In this document: positions 45,640 to 56,478 of the stretch, piece by piece
Layout of the letters: every line of letters starts with the position of its first letter
How positions within the stretch are numbered: position 1 is the stretch's first letter
Assembly (NCBI GenBank): GCA_944383325.1
Contig: CALWPC010000032.1
Span: 124,001-188,000 of the forward strand
Origin: an uncultured Lachnospiraceae bacterium
Lineage (GTDB): Bacteria; Bacillota; Clostridia; Lachnospirales; Lachnospiraceae
Reading direction: 5' to 3'
Length of the DNA: 64,000 nt
Notes under the pieces: generated by a model
Seen by the model: only the letters and a program-made list of their open reading frames with translations
Told to the model about the DNA's origin: nothing
Databases searched by the model: none
Position numbers and translations under genes: made by a program

Positions 45640-47019
45640 TTAATGTTCAAAAGCCGCCAAAAAAAATCCGTCGCAGCCGTGGATTCCCGGCAGCAGCTGA
45701 ACGTATCCGCGCTTCAGCGTTTCCATGCCTCCGAACGTCTGCTCACCCTCCGCAGAGCCATTCCAAAAACGGCCTACGGTTTCAGTCAGATCAATCGGAC
45801 GGAATCCAAACTTTTCAACAATCCACTCCACCTGCTGTTCGTTTTCCTGCCGGTTGATTGTGCATGTACTGTAGATCAGACGCCCTCCCGGTTTCACATA
45901 GCGCGCTGCCTGCTCCAGTAATTCCCGCTGCAGTTTGACAAGCTTGCGCTGTTCGGAAACGGTCATCCGATATTTTATTTCCGCCTTCCGTCCAAGAACG
46001 CCAAGCCCCGAACACGGCGCATCCACGAGCACCACATCCGCGCATTCCTCCGCAGACGGATCAAACACCCGTCCGTCAAATTGCTGTGTGCGGATATTGG
46101 ACATCCCGATACGCGCAATATTTTCCTCAATGCGCTCTAATTTATGTAAACTCACATCGCGCGCCAGTACCACTCCATTCGTCAGCAGACTGGCCGCATG
46201 CATGCTTTTTCCGCCGGGCGACGCGCACATATCGAGGACACATTCCGTTCTCTGTGTGATCTCGGCAGCCTCGCACACCATCATCGAACTAATATCCTGA
46301 ATCCAGAACCATCCGTCCTGAAACGTCTGAAGATCCGACAGACGATCAAATCCCTCCAGAGTCACCGCATACGGCACCCGTTCATGAACCGACGCTCTAA
46401 CGCCCTCTCCGCGCAGACGCGCGGCGCATTGTTCGGCCGTGCACTTTTCCGGATAGACATGCGCCGTCAGCGGCCTGGTCTGCAAAAACGACCTCAGCAT
46501 TTCCTCGACTGCTGCCGCAGGATAAACGTCAAGCCACTGCTGTACAATCCATTCCGGCATCGAATAACGCACTGAAAGCGCGCGAAGCGGATCCTCCCCG
46601 ACAAGCGGCAGTGGCAATTTGTCCAGATTGCGCGCAATCGCGCGGAGCACTCCATTTACAAATCCCTTCAAGCCGCGAAAGCCCTTTTTTTCAGCCAACT
46701 TGACCGCCTCATTACAGACAGCCGACGGCGGCACGCTGTCCAGAAACATCAGCTGATAAACGCTCATCCGAAGCAGCATGCGGACAACCGGCTTCTGGCG
46801 GGAAACCGGCACTTTCGAAAACAGATCAATGACGTAATCTTCAAGAATCAGATTCTCCAGTGTTCCCTCTACAATTTTAGACAAAAAAGCCCGATCCCGT
46901 TTCGCTAAATACGCATATTGCTCTAAAACGCCAGACAGCAATTCTCCGCGCCCGGGACGGCGTTCCTGTTCCAGCAAAACCTCCAGTGCCAGACCCCGTA
47001 TATTCACCGTATCAGTCAC
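45640..47019 (-). CDS. rsmB: 16S rRNA (cytosine-967-C5)-methyltransferase RsmB
   Basis: About 459 residues from GTG 47019, which overlaps the stop of the preceding peptidase gene and has GGAGG 8 nt upstream. The N-terminal NusB-like domain (ALEVLLEQERRPGRGELLSG) is followed by the SAM methyltransferase: CVLDMCASPGGKSMHAA, DAPCSGLGVLGRKAEIKY and the catalytic TCTINRQENE. Confidence 0.95.
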   Translation of the reverse strand: MTDTVNIRGLALEVLLEQERRPGRGELLSGVLEQYAYLAKRDRAFLSKIVEGTLENLILEDYVIDLFSKVPVSRQKPVVRMLLRMSVYQLMFLDSVPPSAVCNEAVKLAEKKGFRGLKGFVNGVLRAIARNLDKLPLPLVGEDPLRALSVRYSMPEWIVQQWLDVYPAAAVEEMLRSFLQTRPLTAHVYPEKCTAEQCAARLRGEGVRASVHERVPYAVTLEGFDRLSDLQTFQDGWFWIQDISSMMVCEAAEITQRTECVLDMCASPGGKSMHAASLLTNGVVLARDVSLHKLERIEENIARIGMSNIRTQQFDGRVFDPSAEECADVVLVDAPCSGLGVLGRKAEIKYRMTVSEQRKLVKLQRELLEQAARYVKPGGRLIYSTCTINRQENEQQVEWIVEKFGFRPIDLTETVGRFWNGSAEGEQTFGGMETLKRGYVQLLPGIHGCDGFFLAAFEH

Positions 47020-47773
47020 GGTTTCTTCCTCCAAACAGTATAATAATCCGAGCCAACTGCAAAATAGACGCCGCCGCCCCCGCGACATAGGTGAGCGCGG
47101 CCGCCCTCAAAACTTTCCTTGCGTCCTGCACTTCCTCAGAAACCAACATCCCGCTTTCGCTCAGCACGCCGAGCGCACGGCTCGATGCATTCAGCTCCAC
47201 AGGAAGCGTCACAATCTGAAAAAGAACTCCAAGCGAAAAAAGCAAAACGCCCAAATTCACGAGAAAACCCGCAGCCCCGGCGCTGATCACACTTCCTAAC
47301 AAAATGCCCAGGATCAAAATCGGCCATGCAAGGCTTGTCCCAATATTGGCCGCCGGTACCAACAGCGTCCGAATCTGAAGCGGCACATACTGCGTATGGT
47401 GCTGTATGACATGCCCGCACTCATGCGCGGCCACGCTGATCGCCGCCACCGACGTGGAACTATACACACGATCCGACAGCTTCACCGTTTTGGTGCGCGG
47501 ATCATAGTGATCCGTCAACTCTCCGCTGACATGTTCTATCGTCACGTCGGTAATGCCTGCCCGGCGCAAAATCTTCTCCGCCGCCTGCGCGCCTGTGATG
47601 CCCGACCTGCCCCTCACATTAGAATACTTCCGAAACGTGGAATTCACATACGCAGATGCCGCCATTGTCAGCAAAAGGCCAATCAGTACGAGAATCATTG
47701 TCGGGTCAAAATACAAACCATAGCCGCCGAATCCATAACCGCCATAATACGCGATGCTCAAACCTGCCTCCAA
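47012..47773 (-). CDS. Membrane zinc metallopeptidase (YugP family)
   Basis: About 253 residues from TTG 47773 (AAGGAG 8 nt upstream). A glycine-tyrosine-rich N-terminus (YYGGYGFGGYGLYFDP) precedes a membrane segment; the zinc motif is AAHECGHVIQH, with further membrane segments in the C-terminal half. The family often lies in this gene cluster; its substrate is unknown. Confidence 0.88.
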   Translation of the reverse strand: MEAGLSIAYYGGYGFGGYGLYFDPTMILVLIGLLLTMAASAYVNSTFRKYSNVRGRSGITGAQAAEKILRRAGITDVTIEHVSGELTDHYDPRTKTVKLSDRVYSSTSVAAISVAAHECGHVIQHHTQYVPLQIRTLLVPAANIGTSLAWPILILGILLGSVISAGAAGFLVNLGVLLFSLGVLFQIVTLPVELNASSRALGVLSESGMLVSEEVQDARKVLRAAALTYVAGAAASILQLARIIILFGGRNRD

Positions 47774-47778
47774 TATAT

Positions 47779-48102
47779 TCACTCCTTCTTGCCGTCTTTC
47801 TGGTCATTATTCCCCTGATTTTTATTGTTATGACTACCATGCAAAGAATTTTCCTCACGCTGCAGCATGATCAGTCTGCTTTTAAAGTTGACCCGAAAAA
47901 ATAACGGAATCATAATACCAAACGGGCAAATCAACACGATCGCCCCCAACAATTTAAGCAGCTGCCGCACCCACAGCGCATCCTGCACGATGCTGACGAG
48001 CAGCCACTCGGCAGCCAGGCTGACGATCAGCGCAATTACAAATCCTATCAATATCTTATCGCACATCTTAATCTGATGTAGCCGTTTATCCTGTTCACTC
48101 AT
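47779..48102 (-). CDS. Small membrane protein of unknown function
   Basis: About 107 residues from ATG 48102, overlapping the fmt stop as ATGAGTGA with GGGGAGG upstream. Two membrane segments (about 18-41 and 50-72), then a basic segment and an Asn/Lys/Asp-rich tail (SHNNKNQGNNDQKDGKKE). It is not recognised. Placed between fmt and the zinc peptidase gene. Confidence 0.75.
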   Translation of the reverse strand: MSEQDKRLHQIKMCDKILIGFVIALIVSLAAEWLLVSIVQDALWVRQLLKLLGAIVLICPFGIMIPLFFRVNFKSRLIMLQREENSLHGSHNNKNQGNNDQKDGKKE

Positions 48103-49045
48103 CCGCATCCTCCCCGAATTGCATCTGTTCCTGTACCCTGTTGCCGCGCAGAAAAGCGGCGGCATCCATCCGTTTACGTCCCTCAAGCTGCAGCTTGGAC
48201 ACCCGCAAAATACCGCGCCCCGTCTGGATGTCAATCGCATCATCCAAAACGCGCACCACACTCCCGGGCTTTGCCGGCTCCCGCGAATGTTCTTCCACCA
48301 CCGAAGCCTCCCATAATTTCAACGTCCTGCCATTCCACGTTGTAAACGCGCTCGGCCAGGGATTTAACCCACGGATACGCCTCTCGATCGACACCGCATC
48401 CTGACTCCAGTCAATCCTTCCCAATTCTTTTCCCAACATTCCGACATAACTGGACTGACTGTCATCCTGCGCGCGCGGCTCTATATCTCCGCGCCCCACA
48501 TGCTCCAATGTCTCAACCAAAAGCTTAGCGCCGGCCGCAGCCAATTTATCATGCAGGCTTCCGCCGGTGTCATCTAGCGCAATCGGCACGCGTACCTGCG
48601 ACAACATATCTCCGGTATCCAGACCTTCCTCCATCTGCATAATCGTAACACCGGTTTCTTTGTCACCGAGCATAATGCTCCATTGAATCGGCGACGCCCC
48701 GCGATACTTCGGAAGCAGCGACGCATGCACATTGAGACATCCAAAGCGCGGAAGCGACAAAATCTCTTTCGGTAAAATCTGTCCAAACGCCGCCACTACG
48801 TATACGTCCGCCTGATGCTTGCCAAGCGTATCAATCCATTGCTGATCCCGGATCCGCTCAGGCTGTATTACGGGAATATCATATTTGAGCGCCGTCTCTT
48901 TGACCGGTGAAAATGTTACTGCCTGACCACGGCCGCGCTGTTTGTCAGGCTGCGTTACGGCCAACACTACCTCGTGTCCGGCATCCACCAACGCCTCTAG
49001 CGAGGGCACGGCAAAATCAGGCGTCCCCATAAAAATAATCCTCAT
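48095..49045 (-). CDS. fmt: Methionyl-tRNA formyltransferase
   Basis: About 316 residues from ATG 49045 with GAGGAGG upstream. Motifs: MRIIFMGTPDFAVPSLEAL, SLLPKYRGASPIQW (catalytic region) and MEEGLDTGDML. Formylates initiator Met-tRNA. Starts 3 nt before the end of def, the usual def-fmt pair. Confidence 0.97.
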   Translation of the reverse strand: MRIIFMGTPDFAVPSLEALVDAGHEVVLAVTQPDKQRGRGQAVTFSPVKETALKYDIPVIQPERIRDQQWIDTLGKHQADVYVVAAFGQILPKEILSLPRFGCLNVHASLLPKYRGASPIQWSIMLGDKETGVTIMQMEEGLDTGDMLSQVRVPIALDDTGGSLHDKLAAAGAKLLVETLEHVGRGDIEPRAQDDSQSSYVGMLGKELGRIDWSQDAVSIERRIRGLNPWPSAFTTWNGRTLKLWEASVVEEHSREPAKPGSVVRVLDDAIDIQTGRGILRVSKLQLEGRKRMDAAAFLRGNRVQEQMQFGEDADE

Positions 49046-49046
49046 C

Positions 49047-49535
49047 TTATTCCTCCTCGTCATCCTCCTCATAAGTGGCGTCCCGAAGTTCACCTTCTAC
49101 AAGATCAATGTACAAAATTCCATCCAGATGATCACACTCGTGGCAAATCGCCCTGGCAAGCAGTTCCTCCGCCACCAATTCCTTCTGATCCATATGTTCA
49201 TCCTGGAAACGGACCTTCACCACATTTGGTCTTGTGACCTGCCCGCACTTTCCGGCGAGACTTAAACACCCTTCATCCGCTGTCTGTTCCCCGCTCGTCT
49301 CATAAATCACAGGATTGATCATCACAAGCGGTTCTGCCCCGTCCCCAATATCAATGACGACGATGCGCTTTAACACCCCGACCTGCGGAGCTGCCAGTCC
49401 CACACCGCCCGCCTCATACATCGTATCAAGCATATCGCCGATTAGCATTTTTGTGCGCGGCGTCATCACCTTGACTTCTTTACTTTTCTTTCGAAGCACT
49501 TCCTCATCCATCGTGCGGATATTCCGAATTGCCAT
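49047..49535 (-). CDS. def: Peptide deformylase
   Basis: 162 residues. All three metal-site motifs are present: GVGLAAPQVG, EGCLSLAG and HECDHLDG. Removes the N-formyl group from nascent proteins. Acidic C-terminus (YEEDDEEE). Follows priA. Confidence 0.97.
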   Translation of the reverse strand: MAIRNIRTMDEEVLRKKSKEVKVMTPRTKMLIGDMLDTMYEAGGVGLAAPQVGVLKRIVVIDIGDGAEPLVMINPVIYETSGEQTADEGCLSLAGKCGQVTRPNVVKVRFQDEHMDQKELVAEELLARAICHECDHLDGILYIDLVEGELRDATYEEDDEEE

Positions 49536-49561
49536 ATTCCTTTTCCACTCCTTCCAAAACT

Positions 49562-51793
49562 CTACATCGGGTCCGGATCAAACTGTACGCTGACTCCTTC
49601 ATAATCTGAATTTGACGACAACGCCCTCTCCAAAACGCTGCGCGCCCGAATCAACAGCTCCTGATCAGCGTCTTTCAGATAAAATGCCCACTGATAACGA
49701 TCACTCACCTTTGCAACGCTTTCCGGCGCAGGCCCTAAGCCAAGGAGCCCCGGAAATTGCTCGCGAATCAGCCGGGCGAACCACTTCATACATTGTTCTG
49801 CTTGATACTCCTCCTTCGCCGCGGCATGAATGACCAACATATGCTGTGCCGGCGGATACCCCATCAGGCTCCGGTAGTTCATCTCTTCCTCATAAAACCC
49901 CTCATAGTCGTGAGCCGCCGCATGCGTCACCGCATAATGCTCCGGCTGATACGTCTGAATAATCACCTGTCCGGCCTTATCACTTCTTCCGGCGCGCCCC
50001 GCCGCCTGCTCTAGCAGCTGAAATGTTCGCTCCGCCGCGCGGTAGTCGGAAACTGCCAGTGACAAATCCGCCGCCAACACACCGACTAAGGTTACATTCG
50101 GAAAGTCATGTCCTTTCACGATCATCTGCGTGCCGACAAGAATGTCTGCCTCACCGTCCGCAAAGGATTCCAAAATTTTCTGATAGCTGTCCTTTTTCCT
50201 CGTCGCATCAAAATCCATACGCAGCACACGCGCATTTGCAAATTCTCTGCGCACCTGTTCCTCAATCTTCTGCGTCCCGGCCTTAAACGTCCCGATATAA
50301 GCCGATCCGCATGTCGGACAGCATTTCACCCCGCCTGTCGAATAACCGCAGTAATGGCAGTGCAGGCGCCCGTCCGAATGGAGCGAAAGCGCCACGGCAC
50401 AGTGGGGACAGCCAATGACCGCGCCGCACTGGCGGCAAGAGAGTATGCCCGCATAGCCTCTTCGGTTCAGAAATAACATCATCTGCTCTTTTTTCTGAAG
50501 CCGCTCCTCAATCGCGTCCCTGAGCGAGGCGCTGAACATGCTCCGGTTGCCCATCATCAGCTCTTTTCGCAAATCCACCACTTCGACGGAAGGCAGACTA
50601 GCCTTCCCGTGCCGCATATTCAGACGAAATAGACGGTATTCCCCGCGCATCGCTTTCCAGTACGACTCCACAGACGGCGTCGCGCTCCCGAGAAGCACGC
50701 AGGCGCCGAGCATACGCGCCCGCTCTATCGCGGTCTCCCGCGCATGATACCGCGGCATCGTCTCACTTTTATACGTCGCTTCGTGTTCCTCATCAATCAC
50801 AATCAGCCCCAATTTTAAAAAAGGCGTAAACAGCGCGCTGCGCGGCCCGATCATGACATCGAGCTGTCCGCTCTTCGCCCGTTCAAACTGATCATAGCGC
50901 TCTCCCTCGCTCATACGGCTGTTCAAAATGGAAACGCGATCCCCGAAGCGCGCGCAAAACCTTGTCACCGTCTGATATGTGAGCGCGATTTCCGGAATCA
51001 ACACAATCACCTGGCGGCCTCTTTTCACCATTTGTTCCGCCAGTTCAATATAAACCGCCGTCTTGCCGCTTCCGGTGATGCCGTGAAGCAGGCTGACGCC
51101 CGGACGTTTGCAGTCAAACTCTTCAAGCACTTCCGACACAATCTTTAACTGCTCTCCGGTCAGACAAAACGACTGTGAGAACCTCGCGCGCAGATTTACA
51201 TCCCCGGAAACCGGATTGCGGTACGCCCGCTCCGATTCCACTGCAATCACCTGTTCATCCGCCATCGCCCGCAGCGCCGAAGCAGAAATGCGCAGCTGCC
51301 CGGTAACCGCTTCATAATCAAGCGTCATCCCGGGCTGAGCCGCCAATGCTTCAATCAGACGCTTCCTTGCCCGCGCACGCTTCTTCTCATACAGCGTTAA
51401 CTGACGCTCCACATCGTCTGCCTCCAACAGCAGCCGAACCTGCCGCCTTTCTTTCTTCCTCGTATGCCGCCGAACCGGCAGTACCGTTTTCAGACACTGA
51501 ATCATCGTTGATCCGTACTGGTGATGCATCCAATCTGCCAAAGCGAGAAAGTGCTGCTCCACACTCACGCTGTTCTCCACAATGCCTGACAGCATTTTGA
51601 TTTTCTCAGGAGCAATTTCAGCCTGATCCGTGAGCTCCAACACATAACCGGTGCGGTTTGCATTTCCGCTGCCAAACGGTACTTTCACCTGAGATCCGAC
51701 AGCAATCACCTGTTCAAGCTGCGGGGGCACAAGATACTGAAATGTGCGGTCTACCTTTTCATGCGCGATATCAATAATGATATTAGCGTACAT
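49562..51793 (-). CDS. priA: Primosomal protein N' (replication restart helicase PriA)
   Basis: 743 residues. N-terminal DNA-binding domain (YANIIIDIAHEKVDRTFQYL), superfamily 2 helicase with LLHGITGSGKTAVY, IVIDEEHEATYKSE and GRAGRSDKAGQV, and the eight-cysteine zinc region (CRQCGAVIGCPHC to CCPTCGS). Its start overlaps the murE stop region by 11 bp. Confidence 0.97.
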   Translation of the reverse strand: MYANIIIDIAHEKVDRTFQYLVPPQLEQVIAVGSQVKVPFGSGNANRTGYVLELTDQAEIAPEKIKMLSGIVENSVSVEQHFLALADWMHHQYGSTMIQCLKTVLPVRRHTRKKERRQVRLLLEADDVERQLTLYEKKRARARKRLIEALAAQPGMTLDYEAVTGQLRISASALRAMADEQVIAVESERAYRNPVSGDVNLRARFSQSFCLTGEQLKIVSEVLEEFDCKRPGVSLLHGITGSGKTAVYIELAEQMVKRGRQVIVLIPEIALTYQTVTRFCARFGDRVSILNSRMSEGERYDQFERAKSGQLDVMIGPRSALFTPFLKLGLIVIDEEHEATYKSETMPRYHARETAIERARMLGACVLLGSATPSVESYWKAMRGEYRLFRLNMRHGKASLPSVEVVDLRKELMMGNRSMFSASLRDAIEERLQKKEQMMLFLNRRGYAGILSCRQCGAVIGCPHCAVALSLHSDGRLHCHYCGYSTGGVKCCPTCGSAYIGTFKAGTQKIEEQVRREFANARVLRMDFDATRKKDSYQKILESFADGEADILVGTQMIVKGHDFPNVTLVGVLAADLSLAVSDYRAAERTFQLLEQAAGRAGRSDKAGQVIIQTYQPEHYAVTHAAAHDYEGFYEEEMNYRSLMGYPPAQHMLVIHAAAKEEYQAEQCMKWFARLIREQFPGLLGLGPAPESVAKVSDRYQWAFYLKDADQELLIRARSVLERALSSNSDYEGVSVQFDPDPM

Positions 51794-53255
51794 TCTGTTC
51801 TTCCTTTAGTATTTCCGATATGAGCACCCTTTCATCCATCGGATATTTCTTCCCCTCAATTTCCTGATAGTCTTCATGTCCCTTTCCTGCCAGAATAATA
51901 ATGTCTCCCGGCTCTCCGTGACGGATCGCATACCGAATCGCCTCTTTGCGGTCTGGTATTGCGATATACTTACCGTCTGTCCGGTCAATACCGACACGAA
52001 TATCTGCAATAATATCAAGCGGTTTTTCAAAACGCGGATTATCCGATGTGATAATTGTAAAATCAGCCATCTTCCCGCTGACCTCGCCCATCTCAAATCT
52101 CCGGTACTTACTGCGGTTGCCGCCGCAGCCAAACACACATACGAGTCGATGCGGCTGATATTCCCTCAGTGTGCTGAGCAAACTCTCCAGTGCCATCGCA
52201 TTATGCGCATAATCAATCATCAGCGTAAACTGATCGGAAACCGGAACCATTTCCACACGGCCTTTTACTTTCGCTGTTTTGAGCGCCGCCTGAATTTTTT
52301 CCACCGGCACCTCAAAATGACTGCAGATCGCAATCGCCGTCAGCGAATTGTAGACGCTGAATTTGCCCGGAATATCAATCTCCACGTCAAAGTTCATCTT
52401 GCCGGTCACACGATATGCAATCCCCAGATACCCCGGACGGGTGACAAGCGCCGTATCCGAAGCGCGAAAATCCGCGTTCTCCGAAAACCCGTACGTTTCG
52501 AGTGAACAAGTATGCCCTGCAAGCACTGTCTCCCAGTGCCGGTCATCAATATTGACAATCCCTTTGCGGCACTGCCGAAACAACATCCCCTTACACTGCA
52601 TGTATTCTTCAAAATTTTCATGCTCACCGGGTCCAATATGATCCGGCTCCATATTTGTAAAAATACCCAATTCAAAGACAATGCCCGCAGTGCGGTGCAT
52701 TTTCAGTCCCTGCGACGACACCTCCATGACAACCATTTCGCATCCGGCCGCCGCCATTTTGGAAAAATACTCCTGAATGCAATAGGATTCCGGCGTCGTA
52801 TGACTTGCCGGAATATGAACATCTCCGATAATCGTCTCGATTGTACCGATCAGTCCCACCTGATAGCCTGCGCTCTCCAAAATGGATTTGACCATATAGG
52901 TTGTAGTCGTTTTCCCTTTCGTCCCGGTAATACCGATGATCTGCATGCGCTCCGCCGGGTAATCAAAATATGCCGCCGAAATTACCGCCATTGCATAGCG
53001 GGTGTCCGGCACACGAATCACCGTCACGCCATCCGGAACCGATACGCGCTCCTCCACCAACAGCACCGCTGCGCCTTTCTCCACAACTTCCGATACAAAG
53101 GTGTGTCCGTCCACCTGCGTGCCGCGAATACAAACAAACAAATCTCCGTCTGTAACCTTACGCGAATCATATACAATGTCGTTTACACGGACATCCATAC
53201 TTCCTGAAAGACATTCATATTCTAACCGTTCCAGTAATTGTGCAAGCTTTTTCAT
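51783..53255 (-). CDS. murE: UDP-MurNAc-L-Ala-D-Glu:meso-diaminopimelate ligase
   Basis: 490 residues. Cytosolic Mur ligase adding the third residue of the peptidoglycan stem. ATP loop GITGTKGKTTTTYMV, TTPESY and the substrate motif SDNPRFEKP; DNPR indicates meso-diaminopimelate rather than lysine. The leader carries 80-bp repeat copy B behind a good promoter. Confidence 0.97.
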   Translation of the reverse strand: MKKLAQLLERLEYECLSGSMDVRVNDIVYDSRKVTDGDLFVCIRGTQVDGHTFVSEVVEKGAAVLLVEERVSVPDGVTVIRVPDTRYAMAVISAAYFDYPAERMQIIGITGTKGKTTTTYMVKSILESAGYQVGLIGTIETIIGDVHIPASHTTPESYCIQEYFSKMAAAGCEMVVMEVSSQGLKMHRTAGIVFELGIFTNMEPDHIGPGEHENFEEYMQCKGMLFRQCRKGIVNIDDRHWETVLAGHTCSLETYGFSENADFRASDTALVTRPGYLGIAYRVTGKMNFDVEIDIPGKFSVYNSLTAIAICSHFEVPVEKIQAALKTAKVKGRVEMVPVSDQFTLMIDYAHNAMALESLLSTLREYQPHRLVCVFGCGGNRSKYRRFEMGEVSGKMADFTIITSDNPRFEKPLDIIADIRVGIDRTDGKYIAIPDRKEAIRYAIRHGEPGDIIILAGKGHEDYQEIEGKKYPMDERVLISEILKEEQNVR

Positions 53256-53314
53256 TTCTTAAAACCCTCCTGACGACATTAATAACAACCGTCTCCTGAT
53301 CGATTCATTGTACC

Positions 53315-53394
53315 ATCTCGACTTATGTCTCGATGAATTTTTCGTCTTATGTCGGTCTTGCGCAAGCGCAGACCGCCGTATGGCTCATTGTACC
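53315..53394 (-). repeat. 80-bp intergenic repeat, copy B (leader of murE)
   Basis: Second copy of the element at 39281-39360 (68/80 identity, no gaps). The hairpin arms are conserved with wobbles; the loop region TTGCGCAAGCGCA is kept. The direct repeat CATTGTACCA flanks it at 53306-53315 and 53386-53395, giving TGGTACAAT extended -10 boxes on the minus strand at both ends. Confidence 0.8.
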
Positions 53395-53415
53395 ACAATT
53401 ACCGGATTGATTCAA
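53387..53415 (-). promoter_or_regulatory. Promoter of murE
   Basis: TTGAAT, 17-bp spacer, TACAAT with extended TGG. The transcript would begin inside repeat copy B. Confidence 0.65.
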
Positions 53416-53466
53416 CCGGACGAACCATGAAAAAGAATCCTGCGGGCTGCGCAACTTTTCTATAAA

Positions 53467-53515
53467 CGAAAAAGCTGTCGTGTACATTCGCTTTCAGCCA
53501 ATGTACACAACAGCT
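53467..53515 (-). terminator. Terminator of eno
   Basis: Long hairpin with arms AGCTGT-GTGTACATT and AATGTACAC-ACAGCT around an 11-nt loop, followed by TTTTTCGTTT on the minus strand. Confidence 0.85.
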
Positions 53516-53538
53516 ACGAATCTGATTCAAATATAAAA

Positions 53539-54924
<1,386 letters not shown>

Positions 54925-54940
54925 TTATTGGCTATGTATG

Positions 54941-54969
54941 AGTTTAACACATCTTTTGTGTAAAATCAA
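54941..54969 (-). promoter_or_regulatory. Promoter of eno
   Basis: TTGATT, 17-bp spacer, TAAACT on the minus strand. The spacer contains the dyad ACACA-N5-TGTGT. Confidence 0.55.
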
Positions 54970-55033
54970 TAAGTAAATCATCTTTTGTCGCGCCTGACAA
55001 ACCTGTGTACTTTCCTTACAATCCTTCTGATTT

Positions 55034-56371
55034 TCAGTAAAATAATGTGTTTTTTCGCTGCATTCTTCCGTTTATAATCGTAATGCAAATGACGGTCACA
55101 ATCGTTACGATACATTCTGTGAAAACCATCGCCCACCAAACCCCTCTCAATCCAAACCAAAGAGGGAGCAGATACAGCAAAACGGCACTTATTACAACAC
55201 CTCTCAATAACGTAAGAACAGATGAAATACGGGTTCGCATAATCGATTGAAAATAAAATGTTGCCCAAATATTGATCCCCATGAACAGAAACGAAATAAA
55301 ATACGTTCTGACGATGCCCGGCGCGGCCTCGAATACAGCCGGTGTCGTTTTTACAAAAAACTGTACGATCTGTGTCGGGAACAGAATACCACTCAAAGAA
55401 AAAAACATTCCCATTCCAATCACAGTCACGAGTGAAATGCGCCGTATTTGTGAAATACGACCCATGTGTCCCGCGCCGTAATTGTTTGTGATAATCGGCT
55501 GTATGGCCTGTCCCACACCCGTAAAGATATGCTGAAACATACCTGAGCAGGTAAGCACGACGCTAAAGACCGCCAAAGGCACCTCGCCGCCGTACCGCAT
55601 AATTTGATTGTTCAGAATGCAGGTCAATACAATAAAAGCAAGTTCAAGAACAGACGCGCTAAAACCGGAGGTCACAGATTTCCATAATGCCTGTGATAAT
55701 TTCCACGGCTTTACCAACCGCAGCCTACAATTTTTAGTGAATAAATAAGCGCAAAGAATCACAGTCTGTATTACCGTCCCGCCGGCTGTAGCAATAGCGG
55801 CTCCTGCCATTCCCATCTTCATAGGAAATACCAGAAACCAATCTCCAAACACATTAAAGACGCCGCCTGCGATCACAGCCCACATTGCAAAATTGGGCGC
55901 GCCATCACAGCGCACCATACAAGCAAGATACGCTGAAAAAATAAAGAAAGGAAACGTCCAGATAATCCAATTTCCATATTCTAGCACAAGCGGCATGAGC
56001 GTTTCGTTCGCACCAAACAATGTAAAGATCTCTTCCTTACAAATAACAGTCACAGGCCATACAACAATGGTTAAAATCAGCGTTAACAAAAACGAAGCAG
56101 TGTAGTAAGCATTTGCTTTTTCTGTCCCTCCCTCTCCCTGCGCTTTCCCAAAGCGTACTGATCCGCCAATGCCGCTTAAAAAGCCAAAAAGGCTTGCAAC
56201 ACCAAAGATTGGAAATACAACGGCCCCCGCCGCCGCTCCATTCGGCCCTACACCCTGCCCAATTGCAACAGTGTCAACAAAACTATATACAGTAGTAACC
56301 ATAGAGGCAAAGAGCGAAGGCCATAAAAACTTTGCATACAGCGTGGTTACTTTGTCTTTGAGCAAATCCAT
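55034..56371 (-). CDS. MATE-family efflux transporter
   Basis: 445 residues, about twelve membrane segments in two similar halves (FLWPSLFASMVTTVYSFVDT; GFSASVLELAFIVLTCILNN). Cation-coupled multidrug exporter of the cytoplasmic membrane; the substrate is not visible. Divergent from a MerR regulator, with an operator in a 19-bp promoter spacer, so it is probably induced by the regulator's ligand. Confidence 0.92.
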   Translation of the reverse strand: MDLLKDKVTTLYAKFLWPSLFASMVTTVYSFVDTVAIGQGVGPNGAAAGAVVFPIFGVASLFGFLSGIGGSVRFGKAQGEGGTEKANAYYTASFLLTLILTIVVWPVTVICKEEIFTLFGANETLMPLVLEYGNWIIWTFPFFIFSAYLACMVRCDGAPNFAMWAVIAGGVFNVFGDWFLVFPMKMGMAGAAIATAGGTVIQTVILCAYLFTKNCRLRLVKPWKLSQALWKSVTSGFSASVLELAFIVLTCILNNQIMRYGGEVPLAVFSVVLTCSGMFQHIFTGVGQAIQPIITNNYGAGHMGRISQIRRISLVTVIGMGMFFSLSGILFPTQIVQFFVKTTPAVFEAAPGIVRTYFISFLFMGINIWATFYFQSIMRTRISSVLTLLRGVVISAVLLYLLPLWFGLRGVWWAMVFTECIVTIVTVICITIINGRMQRKNTLFY

Positions 56372-56397
56372 AAAAACACTCTCCTATCGTTAGATGA

Positions 56398-56426
56398 TTG
56401 ACATTTTCCCCATGCCGCTATATTAT
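56398..56426 (+). promoter_or_regulatory. Promoter of the MerR gene
   Basis: TTGACA, 17-bp spacer, TATTAT. The -10 overlaps the -10 of the divergent MATE promoter. Confidence 0.7.
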
Positions 56427-56452
56427 AAAGTCTAATATAATATCAGAGTCAA
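56422..56452 (-). promoter_or_regulatory. MerR-type promoter of the MATE gene with 19-bp spacer and dyad
   Basis: On the minus strand TTGACT, 19-bp spacer, TATAAT. The spacer is covered by TCTAATAT-A-ATATCAGA (56431-56447), arms matching at 7 of 8 positions. Overlong spacers with a central dyad are the hallmark of promoters activated by MerR proteins. Confidence 0.75.
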
Positions 56453-56478
56453 CAGAAAGAAGAAGCGTTTTGAATAAA

